A DNA stretch of 64,000 nt from Lunularia cruciata (Eukaryota > Streptophyta > Marchantiopsida > Lunulariales > Lunulariaceae). The position numbers and the translations under genes were made by a program. The notes beneath the pieces are model-generated. The model did not search any database and was not told where the DNA came from. It saw only the letters and a list, made by a program, of their open reading frames with translations. The stretch covers positions 37,019,001 through 37,083,000 of the forward strand of contig OX419758.1 of NCBI GenBank assembly GCA_948567375.1. The letters are read 5' to 3'. Below are positions 9,510 through 21,290 of this stretch, piece by piece; positions within the stretch are counted from its first letter, which is position 1, and the number at the start of each line of letters is the position of its first letter.

Positions 9510-9913
9510 TGTAACAATATGGAGTTCAGCAATGAAGTTAGTAGGGCTAACAAAGTAGCAAATAAGACAAATTAGCCTAGAATATTCCATAAGTATCTAG
9601 GAAGCTTCATGGCTAGCTTAGCTTGCACTCCAAATAGGTAGCTTCTAGAAGCTTCTAGAAGCTTCCAACTAACTTAGCTTGTACGCCAAGTAAACAACTC
9701 TTAGAAGGAAGCTTCTTGAGACGCTTCCCAATTAACTTGGCTTGCATTCCAAGAAAGTGGTTCAAGGAAACTTCTTGAGAAGCTTCTCAAGAGCCTTGTA
9801 TGATCTACATAAATACAAGAGACTAAGCTCAAGCTAGGCATTCGGAGTTTTCTCACATTCAAGTGTCTCAATGTGAGTTTCCATTCTCCTATTTCTCTCC
9901 TCGGTCTTTTACA
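9510..9913 (+). mobile_element. Family B solo LTR in A1, with TSD TTCCA
   Basis: The 404-bp LTR reads TGTAACAATATGG to GTCTTTTACA and is flanked by TTCCA at 9505-9509 and 9914-9918. No internal B sequence is present, so it is a solo LTR made by recombination between two LTRs. It is in plus orientation. Confidence 0.93.
9642..9666 (+). promoter_or_regulatory. Five-unit heat-shock-element-like block
   Basis: Five contiguous units CTTCT, AGAAG, CTTCT, AGAAG, CTTCC fit nTTCn/nGAAn perfectly, the longest such block in the window. A TATA-like CATAAATAC follows near 9807. Confidence 0.5.
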
Positions 9914-10198
9914 TTCCATGTTTCCTTAATACAAAAATATGCACCTCGATTGCCCCACTTCTCTTCCATAAAATAAATTTGAACTTGTCCAACCCTCATT
10001 GAGGACATAGAGGAATATGAAGTTCACCGCATTCTCTAAAAATGCATCCATGGTTCTTGCCATCCACATGTGGAATATCTTATAGATTGGAAAGAGTACC
10101 TACTATATGAGGCAACATGGGAGCCGACAACCAACTTAACCAATGCACCAGTGTTAGTGAATCTTTTAAGCAACAACTTTGCAATGAGTATTACGTCT
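9914..10198 (+). pseudogene. A1 chromodomain remnant
   Basis: After the solo LTR the plus strand reads IEEYEVHRIL, a stop, then HVEYLIDWKEYLLYEATWEP at about 10007-10130, a recognisable chromodomain. It closes the A1 polyprotein shortly before the polypurine tract. Confidence 0.82.
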
Positions 10199-10213
10199 TA
10201 AAAGGGGGAGAGG
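10199..10213 (+). other. A1 polypurine tract
   Basis: TAAAAGGGGGAGAGG lies directly before the 3' LTR, the usual plus-strand primer position. Confidence 0.85.
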
Positions 10214-10215
10214 TC

Positions 10216-11017
<802 letters not shown>

Positions 11018-14000
11018 GAGTGCAATAGTAGCTCGCAAGGTCTCCAAGTATATGAGTATGCAACAAGGTCACCTCTTTGTTCCTCTAGCCTTGGAGTTAT
11101 ATGTAACGATGGACACAACGTCCAACACATTTGTCAAGGAGTGCGCAAGAGCCTATCATGTTAGACGCTAGGAGTACCACTCTCACTCTTATACTTTGTA
11201 GCATATTTTTGACAGCGTGTGTACATTGCTCTATAAAGCGAAATGTCTGGTGCAATCTATAGGAGAGCAATCATGCTAGGTGATGCTTCTTTGGATGCTC
11301 TTGTTGTTTGTAGACCGTATGATTTGCATAGCTCTGATATTGATATCTTAGGTGCAATAGGGCAGATTTCTCATATTGACAACATTGGGGCTTACCCCCA
11401 TTTTATCTATTTTGTCTCATCCTTGCACATCTTGATGGGGTCTCCCAATCCTTTGAGGGTCTTCCAATCCTTTGTGTTTTATACGTGGTCTCCCTTTTCT
11501 CTTTGAATGACATATAGAATGGTTATGAAGTGAAAATACAACCCAGCAGAGATTCAATTCCACTACTTCATGAGTATGAAAGGAACATATTATAATTCAA
11601 AGTGATAAAGCTAATAAACTCTTCACAAAGATTTCAACGGATAGTCCCGGTAAACGGCTAAAAAGACGGTGATTCCATACGACGCGGAAAGCAACAGCAA
11701 CAGCGTGACCTAACCGCGACCAGGACTGTGGTGTCCAAACCAGATTTTGCACAGCGAACTGTGTATGGAGAGCACGGAGATAACGTGGGCCTGGCAACAC
11801 TACCGAAATGGTGCCACCGTACAGTAGACTGCCACTGCAGACTTCAGGTTGGCGTGATTAGAGACAGCGTCTTAATTGCACATACAACAAATGATGAGAA
11901 TTACTAGGTAACTGATTTGAAATACAGTACGGTAGTAGAGTATACTCCCACATACATACATAAATAACCAGGTCGGGTCATGTAGCAATATAATAGTAAC
12001 TATTATTATTAGTTAACAATATTAAGCACTATATAGTTTGGTTATTTAGATTTTTAAGTTCTTTGAACTTCTTACCAAGGGTATCCGATAGCACTCGATA
12101 TCCAATGAAAAACATACTGCGCAATTGAAAAGTCTATTTGCGCGACACGCATGTGTCGGAAAAGAGGAATATATAGTATAAAGTATCTCGATCTTTATTT
12201 GAGAGCTTTTGGCTGTAAATATTTATAACTAATATAAATTTAAATAATAAGAATATGGTTGACATGTTATGAGAATGTTAACTTGAAGTGGTGAGTGGGT
12301 TTCATATTTAGTTATCTCTCAAGCTAAATTTTGTTTCTTGAGATAGATTTTCGAGCACATAAATACCATTAAATAATCCAGTCAGAGTAATAACAAAGAA
12401 TTTAGTCTAGTGAACAAATTGGTTCAAATGTTCAATTACTAGCATTTATACCACAAAAAAATCACATTATTTTTCTTTTATATCTTTCTTGTTGATTGAG
12501 CACATAATATGTATATTTGATTCATATTCCCACTGAAATCATAAACCAGAATATACTCAATACTATATTAAATACTAAAGCTATAAATTAAATTTCTCCA
12601 TTCTAAGTTTTCAAATAATTTGTTTTGTTTCTACAAAACGCTTCTAGCGATAATTTTACCTTGAGTATTAAGGACGGGAGCATTGTGATTATCTGCAAAA
12701 TTTAAATAATCCATGAGATTTGAAAATAACAATATAAAGTAATTCTCACATTAAAGACCAAAAAAAACTTGTAAAAGGTAATCCATATATTTTTAGTTGG
12801 TAGAGAGGATAGAACCTAATACCCATGATAAGCTTAGGTTGGATGCTATCATGGTAATAAGAAAAGCCTATAATCTAAATATAATATCTATTATATTTAG
12901 ATTATACTGAGATTTATATTTCTACCCAAACACTTACTAGAAAAATATAGTAATCATTGTAAAATTTACAGATAATTCCACTTGTAGCATACTTGATAAT
13001 TTGGATTATTTAGGTATTGTCATGTAACTAATGCAATCAAATTCTTTAGAAAATTTGTTACAAGATTTTAAAAATATTTTTGCATCTCAAGCTGTTGAAT
13101 TCAAGAGGAGATAAGGTATTTTCACTATGTTATCATCCAAATATTCAATATGAAACTTATAATTCGAGGATTAATCATAAACATCATACCATGGACGTGA
13201 GAAACTAAAGAGATTGAATTGTAGGTTCCACTCTAGTTTTTATTTTTCTCCAAATTCGAGAAGAAGTATAAAATTTATTCTACCTACTCACGGTATCTTA
13301 GTTAACCTTTCTTTTAAACCTTATTTTATGAATGTTTTGTACCGTGATTATAACAAGGCACTGATTGAAATTTTAGTAGTTTATTTTATTTAAAACTTGA
13401 TGAAATAATACCAAAAATGAATAAAATAATGGATAAATAAAATGCAGGTGCCATTATTTCATATTTATTCAATTTTTTAAAATTATATTGTTTACACTTG
13501 CAGTCTGGCAATGTTTAAGGTAATAGCGTAGAGCAAGAACCTCATATTCGAGAAAGTTATGATGTTAATGCGCCAACTCAAGATGTCGGCATAGAGTTAA
13601 CACTACGGTAACTTATTAAGCTCAATCCAAGTTACATTTACCGTTCTGTCTTTCGTTTGTCTATGTTAAGGACACAGTGAATGTATCTGCAATTATACAA
13701 GGCATGGCTATATTTCGAAGACTCGTTCTGCATCTAATATTCTTCGCCTCTACCTTTCACTTTGATGTATTTTCAGTCTTTTATAATCTATTGGAGCGGC
13801 GGTATTACAATAAGCAGGGAGAAATTTCTTGATAATAATTATTTTCTTTTTTTTCTGAATTAGTTTTTATCACACAATCTTAGTTGCCATCTCATTTTGG
13901 TCCTTATATTTTTTAAGAAAGCATAAACGGAAACTCCTCTCCAATTTACTACAACCAGAATATAGATTTCACTAAAATTTACATTGCTTTGTAGATAAGT

Positions 14001-14215
14001 AATTTTCTCAGAATTAAAATAAAATTTGATGATCATTTGTGTATATTAGTCTCCACACTTTAAAAAAAATAAAATTTATCCATTCTCTAATTTAATTATT
14101 AAATAGTTGAAACTTTTCAACTTATTTATTAGCTTAATTAAAGTAAATATTATCATGTGAATTTCATATAAAATTATGATGTGTAAACATTTCTAAGGGG
14201 AAATTAGAAGATCAT
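11018..14215. other. Flank of A1 and AT-rich intergenic DNA, no gene identified
   Basis: From 11018 sequence matches nothing else in the window. A minus-strand frame at 11597-11800 ends in a plausible tail (WSRLGHAVAVAFRVVWNHRL) but has no recognised family and no clear splice context. 11900-14215 is AT-rich with no supported feature. Confidence 0.5.
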
Positions 14216-14415
14216 NNNNNNNNNNNNNNNNNNNNNNNNNNNNNNNNNNNNNNNNNNNNNNNNNNNNNNNNNNNNNNNNNNNNNNNNNNNNNNNNNNNNN
14301 NNNNNNNNNNNNNNNNNNNNNNNNNNNNNNNNNNNNNNNNNNNNNNNNNNNNNNNNNNNNNNNNNNNNNNNNNNNNNNNNNNNNNNNNNNNNNNNNNNNN
14401 NNNNNNNNNNNNNNN
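14216..14415. other. Assembly gap of 200 N
   Basis: Exactly 200 N bases, most likely a placeholder for a scaffold gap of unknown size. Confidence 0.99.
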
Positions 14416-15945
14416 CTACCACAAGAGACTCTGTTCGCACACTGTTGATGGTTTTTGTCCTTGTAAAGTCTCCGCTCTCACACATGAGATTCCTAGCACC
14501 GAGAAAGGATTCTGACTGGCTATTTAATGATCTTACTTAAAATATTTCAATCATTACAGTACCTTAAATTAATTTTAATAGTTCTCAGCGAGCTCGACTT
14601 GATAATTTTGAGTCAACTATTGTTGTCAGATGTTTGGTACGCTCTCAAAATGATTTGTACGGGCATATATCATAGCTCTTTCACCACATTGCTGCAAAAT
14701 TACTCGTTATGAGTCCGACATGCTTAGTGTAAATATTGCTTTTTAAAGCATATCTTTCTATTGCCTGACCTGCCACTTTCTATCTAAGACCGGTTCCTAT
14801 GGACGTTACCTCCACCAATGGAGAATATTCGTATGGGAAAGGTATCTTCCGCGCTTCACGATAAAGAAGAATATGCTCAGTCTTCAGTGAGAGTTTTATT
14901 CCGAACAAATGGAACTGAAACTACGGATTTAAGAGGCCCCAGGATGTTACAATACAGAAATATATTGTGGCTGCGAACACGGTAAATCGAATGCCGTAGA
15001 GCAAACCTGTAACGCGCAGTAAGGAGTGCAGCCAGTTATGAGCTGCTGTATTCTCGGACACTTGCAGGAGCCGTCGATCTTGAACTCCGGAGGTCGATTC
15101 CACCATAAAGAAGTAGTTGGCGATTTCAATGACTCGGAGTTGCGGCAGTACGGCAGACGGAACTTGTATGTTCCGGTAGGACGTTTATGATTATGGTTTC
15201 CGATGATCTTTGCATTTTCGGGCGGCAAGAGGGGTACAACTATGCTCAACGGTGCAGACGGATAGGCTTTGCGCCGACTGCGGCAGGCGAACGCGCCTCT
15301 CCGTTCACGGCTCGGGCAGCTTAGGGTAAACACAGTAGGGTGCCGATGGATTAGCATAATCGTGCAAGATTATCATGGAAAGCGTCGTTGCATCCGTGCC
15401 ATCAAACGACGAGATCGAACGGCGGGCCGGTGATAAGAAACCAGTCAATGTCGTAAGGAGCCAGTAGCGAGCGAAGGACGAGATTAGCGTGTAGTACTAC
15501 GGAGTTGAACCGTTCGATGCGGACGCGGACAGTGAGGATGCAGTCTGGGATCTTGCAAGTGTACCTGCTGCGCGTGGGTGTTAGGTTGCCACCACGGGAT
15601 TAGTCGCAGCGGCAGGTTGAGATTATGATGCTAATCGCAGTTGAGCGCGAGGGTGACCGGGGCGCTGGAGGGGATTAGGGTGATGAGGGAGGGAGATGAA
15701 GAAGGAGGGCGGGGAGCGCTGGGGCTCGAGGTGGTCGAAGACAAAGGTGAGAGAGAGACGGGAGTGCAGTGAGTGAAGTGAAGTGCGGTGGAGGGCGTTG
15801 TGAAGAGTTCAACCGTGGTGAGAGTTGGAGGACGAGTGGGACGACGAGATCGACGAAGAATTGAGACAGGAAAGTTTGGGGCCGGGGGGGGGGGGAGAGA
15901 GGGAGGTGAGGCAGGGAAGGGTGGAGTGTGGGACGGGGAAGGGTA
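14416..15945. other. Upstream region and purine-rich leader of the trihelix gene
   Basis: GC content rises here. Two overlapping minus-strand frames between 14921 and 15357 are open for 87 and 136 codons, with no recognised domain. 15640-15945 is strongly purine-rich on the plus strand, including a run of 12 G at 15884-15895, as in a plant 5' untranslated leader. An acidic frame before the G run is in another phase, and a TGA at 15907-15909 separates it from the trihelix frame. Confidence 0.5.
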
Positions 15946-16860
15946 ATGGCGGGAGGGGGAGTAAGAGTGGCACTGCCAACAGCACCGTCCGGGACGATGG
16001 GAGGAGGAGTGTTGGCAGTGGGAGTGAAGGAGACGAAAGAGGGAGTAGTTGTGAAGAGCGAGAAGAAGAAGGACGGGAACGAGTGGACAGATAGAGCGGT
16101 AGATTTGCTGTTGGAGTTGTATGAGCAGAAGTGGAGAGGTGTAAGTTTCGGAAATCTGAGAGTGAAGGATTGGGAACATGTTGCGAGTACGATGGACGAG
16201 AGGTACCATTGGCAAGGAGAGAGGAAGACGTTTTTGCAGTGTAAGAATAAGATTGAAAACCTCAAGAAGAGATACAAGCTGGAGAGAGAGAAGAAGAATG
16301 AGGCGGGTGAGGTGATGAGCGATTGGCCATGGTTTACGCGCTTGCATGACATAATTGGGAAAGCTCCGAAGCAGGTTGGCCTGATCGAAGATTCTGAGGG
16401 TGGAACTCTGGCATTAGGGTTAGGGTCGACTGTGGAAGGTCCCGATGGCGAGAAGGAGTGCGAGGGTGAAGGCCAAGGTGGTGGAGTTCAACTCGGAATT
16501 GTTCCGATTGCAATGAGGGACGACAGCAAGATGAGAGCACTCACCGAGTCCCAGATCTCCAGCGAGAGAGCCAGTTTTATGGAAACGCCTCCTGGGAAGG
16601 ACCGGAAACAGGGTTCGACTGCTGCGTGTGGAACGCGTTGCATGCAAAATGTCCCGGAGATTTCTGGGAAGTCCGCTCGTAAAAGGCGACGGAATACGTC
16701 CGTGCGCAGTCCTGTCAAGGACCTTGCCGCGAGTTTCAGCAATTTTTTCAATGCGATGGCAAAGGTTGAGGTTGAGCGAATGCAAATGCTGCGCGAACTG
16801 ATCTCCAGTAATACTCGAAAGCGCCCAAGAATTTCTCCTTCTGCTTCCGACAACGACCAG
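15946..16860 (+). CDS. Trihelix (SIP1/ASIL-like) transcription factor, first exon
   Basis: This plant-type DNA-binding protein is open for 305 codons from the ATG at 15946, the first after an in-frame TGA at 15907. Residues about 46-138 form a Myb/SANT-like trihelix domain: Trp47 in NEWTDRAVDLLLELYEQKW, Trp76 in NLRVKDWEHVA, helix 3 with CKNKIENLKKRYK, and the fourth helix WPWFTRLHDIIG, as in SIP1-clade trihelix factors. A C-terminal helix, NAMAKVEVERMQMLRELI, resembles the coiled coil of that clade, and basic runs KSARKRRR and RKRPR could serve nuclear import. Expected role: nuclear promoter binding and transcriptional control. At 16861 a good donor, CAG|GTATAC, follows a complete codon; read without splicing the frame adds a hydrophobic tail and stops at 16914. 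The next gene starts at 17010. Confidence 0.85.
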
Positions 16861-16985
16861 GTATACCTGCCTTCCAACCTTTATTTTTTTCTTATTTACT
16901 TTTTTGTATCTTAGCTTTTGGTTAAGCCACTAAGTTGTCATCTTCTGACGCCTTGTGTTCTTGTTCCGAACGACGGACTATACAG
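16861..16985 (+). other. Possible 125-bp intron joining trihelix and BolA frames
   Basis: It begins GTATAC, has T-rich tracts, and ends at ACTATACAG. Splicing here keeps frame: the next codons run through eight residues into the BolA ATG at 17010. A second acceptor five bases on (GTGCAG, exon from 16991) would instead end the trihelix protein after 14 more residues. Which is used cannot be told from sequence. Confidence 0.4.
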
Positions 16986-17009
16986 TGCAGGTGGTGCTCA
17001 ACGGCTGGT

Positions 17010-17935
17010 ATGTCGACTGCTCCTGGACGAGATAGTATACATCAAAAGGTAAGGTTTAGTTTAGTTGTATACTCCAGGACCCTCACACAGCTCAATAACA
17101 AGTTTCACAGTTTAACGCTACCATTCGAGACTCTTGTTTTGACTACTCTCCTTCTAGAACCTTTCGTTTTTGGCTCTCCGTCTCTTATTTCCTAGCCTTC
17201 CCCGTGCTTTCGATGACTGAGGACTTAACCCACTCCTGTAACATGGAAAAGCCGTCTCCTGCTGTTTGGCTACTCCCTTAACGGATTGTGTGCTTATTCC
17301 ACTAAGTGCTTGATTATTCTTTCCTCGTCTAAATCTGCGATTGGAGTCCGTCCAGATGAGGAAATCGTTTATTATAGTGGTATCTTTCCGGATTCCGTCG
17401 GAAGTATTCCGGATGTGGTAGATCAAACTTTAAGTATCGCTACTCTCAATGTTTTCTTTGCACTGATGGTTACAAATTTGAATATCGGACAGTTAACTGA
17501 GGCGCTTATGCCCACGAATCTGGAGATTGAGGATGTCTCCGTGGAGCACGCCGCAGGATTACAACTTGGAGCTGCCCGCACTCACTTCAAGTAGGTCTTT
17601 CCTCTTGAAAGGGATTTGCAAAAGTCATCGCCTTGAGATTGATTCCAAGCTTGCTTTGACCTCCTTTTAACGGTTTCCAGGGCTATCTGCAGATGCATCA
17701 AGTTTACTTTCACTTACCTGATGAGAAAGCGCATCCTCGCAGTCGTCTGTACAACATACACTTAACCTTCTCCCGATTGATGTGCAGCGTGAGGATTGTT
17801 TCACCATTATTCGAGGATCAAAGTCGGCTTCAACGGCATAGGATGGTCTACAAGATTTTGCAGGATGAGATGAAGGGTGGTGTCCACGCCCTGTCGATAG
17901 TTGCAAGAACCCCAACAGAGGCTGCAACTCGTTAG
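17010..17935 (+). CDS. BolA-family protein, three exons, 94 residues
   Basis: Exons 17010-17048, 17493-17590 and 17788-17935 join with GT-AG introns (GTAAGG...GGACAG; GTAGGT...GTGCAG) in perfect phase to 94 codons plus stop, the normal BolA length. Exon 1 gives MSTAPGRDSIHQK, exon 2 LTEALMPTNLEIEDVS...THF, and exon 3 begins in the codon for Asn46 and carries VRIVSPLF, the LQRHRMVYKIL helix and VHALSIVARTP. BolA proteins pair with monothiol glutaredoxins; His79 in VHALS is the expected conserved [2Fe-2S] ligand, while the loop (His32-Ala-Ala-Gly) lacks the second His of HAGH-type BolA. The 94 residues show no transit peptide, suggesting cytosol/nucleus unless upstream sequence is added. The ATG lies 150 bp after the trihelix exon and an in-frame fusion is possible. 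Confidence 0.88.
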
Positions 17936-18843
17936 GATTACGCACAGTGAAGGCACACTGTTACAATCGATTGCGGTAGGTGGTTATGAAAGAGATATTA
18001 AAGATGCAAGGATGGTTTTGGGGCTGATGCTGTTTATTCCTTGCAACTATTCGGATGAGGAGTTGCTGCACAAGTTTCAGGAGCCGATGATAACCTTGCA
18101 GTGGTGGTGAAAGCAGGTTTGAGGCTGGCAGCTTACTACTGCCCTGACTGCTAGGTCGAACTTAATGTGTAACACGGGAACACATTCGTAGAATCGAAGT
18201 TTTTCCACCCTGAACGACACCGATTTCTCTAGGAGTAGGTCTCAGTCTGACCAAGATCGTCTCTTGTTACTTAAGAGAATTATATCGGGAGTTCAACGTG
18301 GTGTTGTCACTGCGCGAGCGGTGTACATGTTTAGACTGAAGAAGAGGAGAAAGGAATCACAACCCGTGGACTTAGAGAGACGGTTGGTGTCCCTTTTAAT
18401 GTTCTAGTCGTCTTCCCTTTAGCTAGCGTTCGGAATGTTAGGCGACACGACACTTTATATTGTATACATTTTGTTCCAAACTTGTACCATTTTGACCCGA
18501 TCTTGGGACTTTACCTTCTTATCATCCTTTGGGGCTCTATGTATAATTTTGGTCTCTTTTATTCCTGGAGGATCGTGTCACCTGTGCTGTTCTCTGTGTT
18601 TCCTGTATTGTTCTTCGATCTGCGCGACATAAGACTTTGACCCCACCAACGTGTAAGGAACTTTCCGACAGATATACCAGATCTGTGTAGATTTTTGAAA
18701 TAGCCGGGAACAAGGCGGTGGTCTTGACATGGAGTTTCAACGCGCTGCGGTGCGAAATGGTTGGCCTGTTTATCAACCAGGTTGCCTTTAAAACTTGATT
18801 GTGCGGTTCTGACTTGCGTACTCGTGGACTTTGTTTTGTATCC
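17936..18843 (+). other. 3' side of BolA; unassigned low-copy DNA with one candidate exon
   Basis: No family is recognised. A plus-strand frame at 18231-18407 is open for 58 codons (SDQDRLLLLKRIISGVQRG, later RLKKRRKESQPVDLERRL), follows possible AG acceptors, and ends TAG. Its amino-acid mix is coding-like but unproven. The first part is probably the BolA 3' untranslated region. Confidence 0.35.
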
Positions 18844-18903
18844 ATGGCTTGGTTCATTAGCAATGGCTTGGTTCATTAGCATGGCAATGGCTTGGTTCAT
18901 TAG
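18844..18903. repeat. Three short repeats of ATGGCTTGGTTCATTAG
   Basis: Copies of this 17-bp unit start at 18844, 18863 and 18887, spaced 19 and 24 bp. It is a small local duplication outside any supported gene. Confidence 0.9.
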
Positions 18904-20450
18904 GGGCGCTTGTCCCTTTTAGCATAGCGTGCCAGTCTTCCGCTTGTAAATCCGGCCACTGCCTATGTTTACGTCGTTTGTGCGTCAAAAATACCGCAGA
19001 ACTAAGTCAAAATAACAGAATCATATTTCAAGTCAATACTGCAGCACTGCAGATGTACTGCCGTAATCCTCATTTAATATTAGTGGAGTAAGCCGACTCT
19101 CTTCAAAGAGTCTTTCTTCACAGAACTTTCTCCATAGATCGCACCCTAGCCAATGCTCGATGGAAGATTCTTGGTCCATTCGCTCGCTAACTACGGTCGG
19201 ATCGCCGATTCCCACCACATCGCCGCTCTCTTTAACTGTATTCTTCTACATAGCATCACTTGTTTTTGGACCGTTGTATACACTGCTTTCTAACTAGTCA
19301 ATGTGAACGTACCAGTACCGTCAGCTGGTGGTGTAAAAGCTGGGTGACGATCATCACCGCAGATCTTCTCGCTGACTGTGAAACCCTGTAGCTCACAATG
19401 AAACGAGAACATCCAGGGAACTGAGCACGGCCAGCAACTCAACTCAGTTGCTTGGCAACTACGTCAAGTGGCTGTGGACCACAATCGGGATGAACCCCAG
19501 TATTTGACCGAGTCGGCTGTTCGCCGCTACACACTACTGCAGCGACGTACACGCCGTAGCCAAACAATATGGGACTACGTGTAGGCGGGCATACAGTGCG
19601 CGATGCACGCAGTCTGCTGCTTTTATGAGCAGCAACCTTCTGTGTAACTGACGGAAGCAAAAAATGTCAGATGCTCCGTTCCGTTTCGTGGATTTGATGT
19701 CATGTTCCTGCAAACTGTCGCTGGGATACTTCACTGGAGCTGCTGTCAGATCTACGACTAAGAGTTGCGCAATCATATTCTTTGTCTCCGCTGTAATGAT
19801 ATAAGCAAGACAACAATCTGCTGTTTGACAGTGCAAGCTATTATATTGTGCAATCTTGCATCGTTATAATGTGATTCTCGTTTCCTTTAATTTTCTCCGA
19901 GGACAGAACTTCAATGAAAAGATTAACAAAACACCAGGAACGCTGGGTACATAGCAAGGAACGCTGGATACATAGGTATCTTCATATAAAATTAGCTCGT
20001 AACGTAGTTGGAATACATAGCAAGAAAACATGTAAGGTTGACTAGACTCTCTATTTTTATTCAATATCTCTCTATTATTATTCTAGCCCTTGTACTATTA
20101 AGTGACACAATCACATTCCATGTTTCATCTAACTTAATATGGAGACTTAATAGAGGGCTCACCTATGTTCCTCTACTAAATTTCATGTCAAGAAATATGC
20201 TATAGTTTGGAGATGTTTTCATTGCAATTATATTACCAATATGCAACACCTACTCCAACTTATACTGAAACTTGACTTCTGAACAGGTTGTAAGTTTTTC
20301 TTTACGACTAATTTTCATTGAATATAAATCGGAAATTTATTGATAGAATATAAATTCCACGTTTATAATAGAGTTTGGAACCTAATGTTTAAATTTTCTA
20401 CTAGTCTTATATAAAAATATAAAATTATGATAAGACTGGAAAACCAAAAG
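18904..20450 (-). other. Low-copy region with candidate minus-strand exons
   Basis: A minus-strand frame ending at 19033 is open to about 19236, reading VVGIGDPTVVSERMDQESS and EHWLGCDLWRKFCEERLFEE, with an AG just upstream. Another minus frame at about 19660-19836 reads AYIITAETKNMIAQLLVVDL. Both look coding-like but I recognise no family and cannot chain them. From about 19900 the sequence turns AT-rich with no feature. Confidence 0.3.
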
Positions 20451-20859
20451 CTGAGCACGTTTTAAGAAGTACAAAGCTATATGGTAGGGAGAGGATTTCC
20501 AAGGTTGGCTCGGAATTAGGTTTCCTTGTGCGAGTTGTCAATTGTAGGATTAGTACTAGTGGTTCTCTTCTATTCTAAGTCATGATTAGGGTCCAATGGG
20601 TGACATCTAAATCTTGACTTTATCTGTTATGCTAACTTTATCCGTTGTAATGCAGTTTGGACTACTTTAGAATCCATATACCCAAAAACCATAAATAAAA
20701 ATGAGCTAGATCAAAAGTTGTACATACTGGAAAATTTTCTTAATGCAAACATATAAGGTCATTCTCTCATACTCATAAAAGGATCCTCTAGAATCAAAGG
20801 TTCCTCTAAGATTAACCACCTTAATAGTGTCATTTTCAAATATGAGATCTAACTCTTTA

Positions 20860-21290
20860 ATTAGCCATTTGAGCAATATCAAAGGCATTGTAAGCATCAT
20901 GTTTAGTCAAGCTATGGACTTGACTTGCTTGACCTAGATTGTAAGTCTTGAATTGGCCAAACAATGTTAGATACAAATGGTGCGCATCACCACTCAAACA
21001 CTTGTGAGATCTATACATATAAAGACAGTTTAGGCACTCGTTGGCGGTGCTATGCATAGTGAGCATAGTATTCTTAGTACACAAGCAGTGACTGAAAGTG
21101 AGAGTTATCTACTTGGGGTACATCCAAGTTGGTATGATCTACTTGGAATACATCTTTGGTCTACTTGGGATGTAGCTAAAGGACATGTGGAGCTTGTAGC
21201 CAAAGTTGAGGGAGTTTTTGCTTTGATCTTGTGGACTCTAATGGTTAAAAACATGACAATATTACTCCCAAGATTCTAGTCAAGTAACCA
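20860..21290 (+). pseudogene. Family C fragment (pre-RT region), plus orientation
   Basis: This matches the reverse complement of C2 at about 51080-51560. Shared phrases include CTTGGACTTG..TTGAC and LWSTWDVAKGHVELVAKVEGVF against FWSTWDVARWRMELATRVEGVF in C2. It has no intact frame. It abuts a C leader and LTR in the opposite orientation. Confidence 0.7.

Noticed and set aside
15825-15945. Acidic N-terminal extension of the trihelix protein across the 12-G run
   Set aside because: The frame differs, and an in-frame TGA at 15907 lies after the G run, so a length error in the run would not join it.
15631-16352. Long minus-strand Ser/Pro-rich frames (225-238 codons)
   Set aside because: They are the antisense of the purine-rich leader and trihelix exon; composition explains them and no domain is seen.
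16412-16428. TTAGGG words resembling telomere repeats
   Set aside because: Only two units inside a coding exon, and the plant repeat is usually TTTAGGG. Chance.
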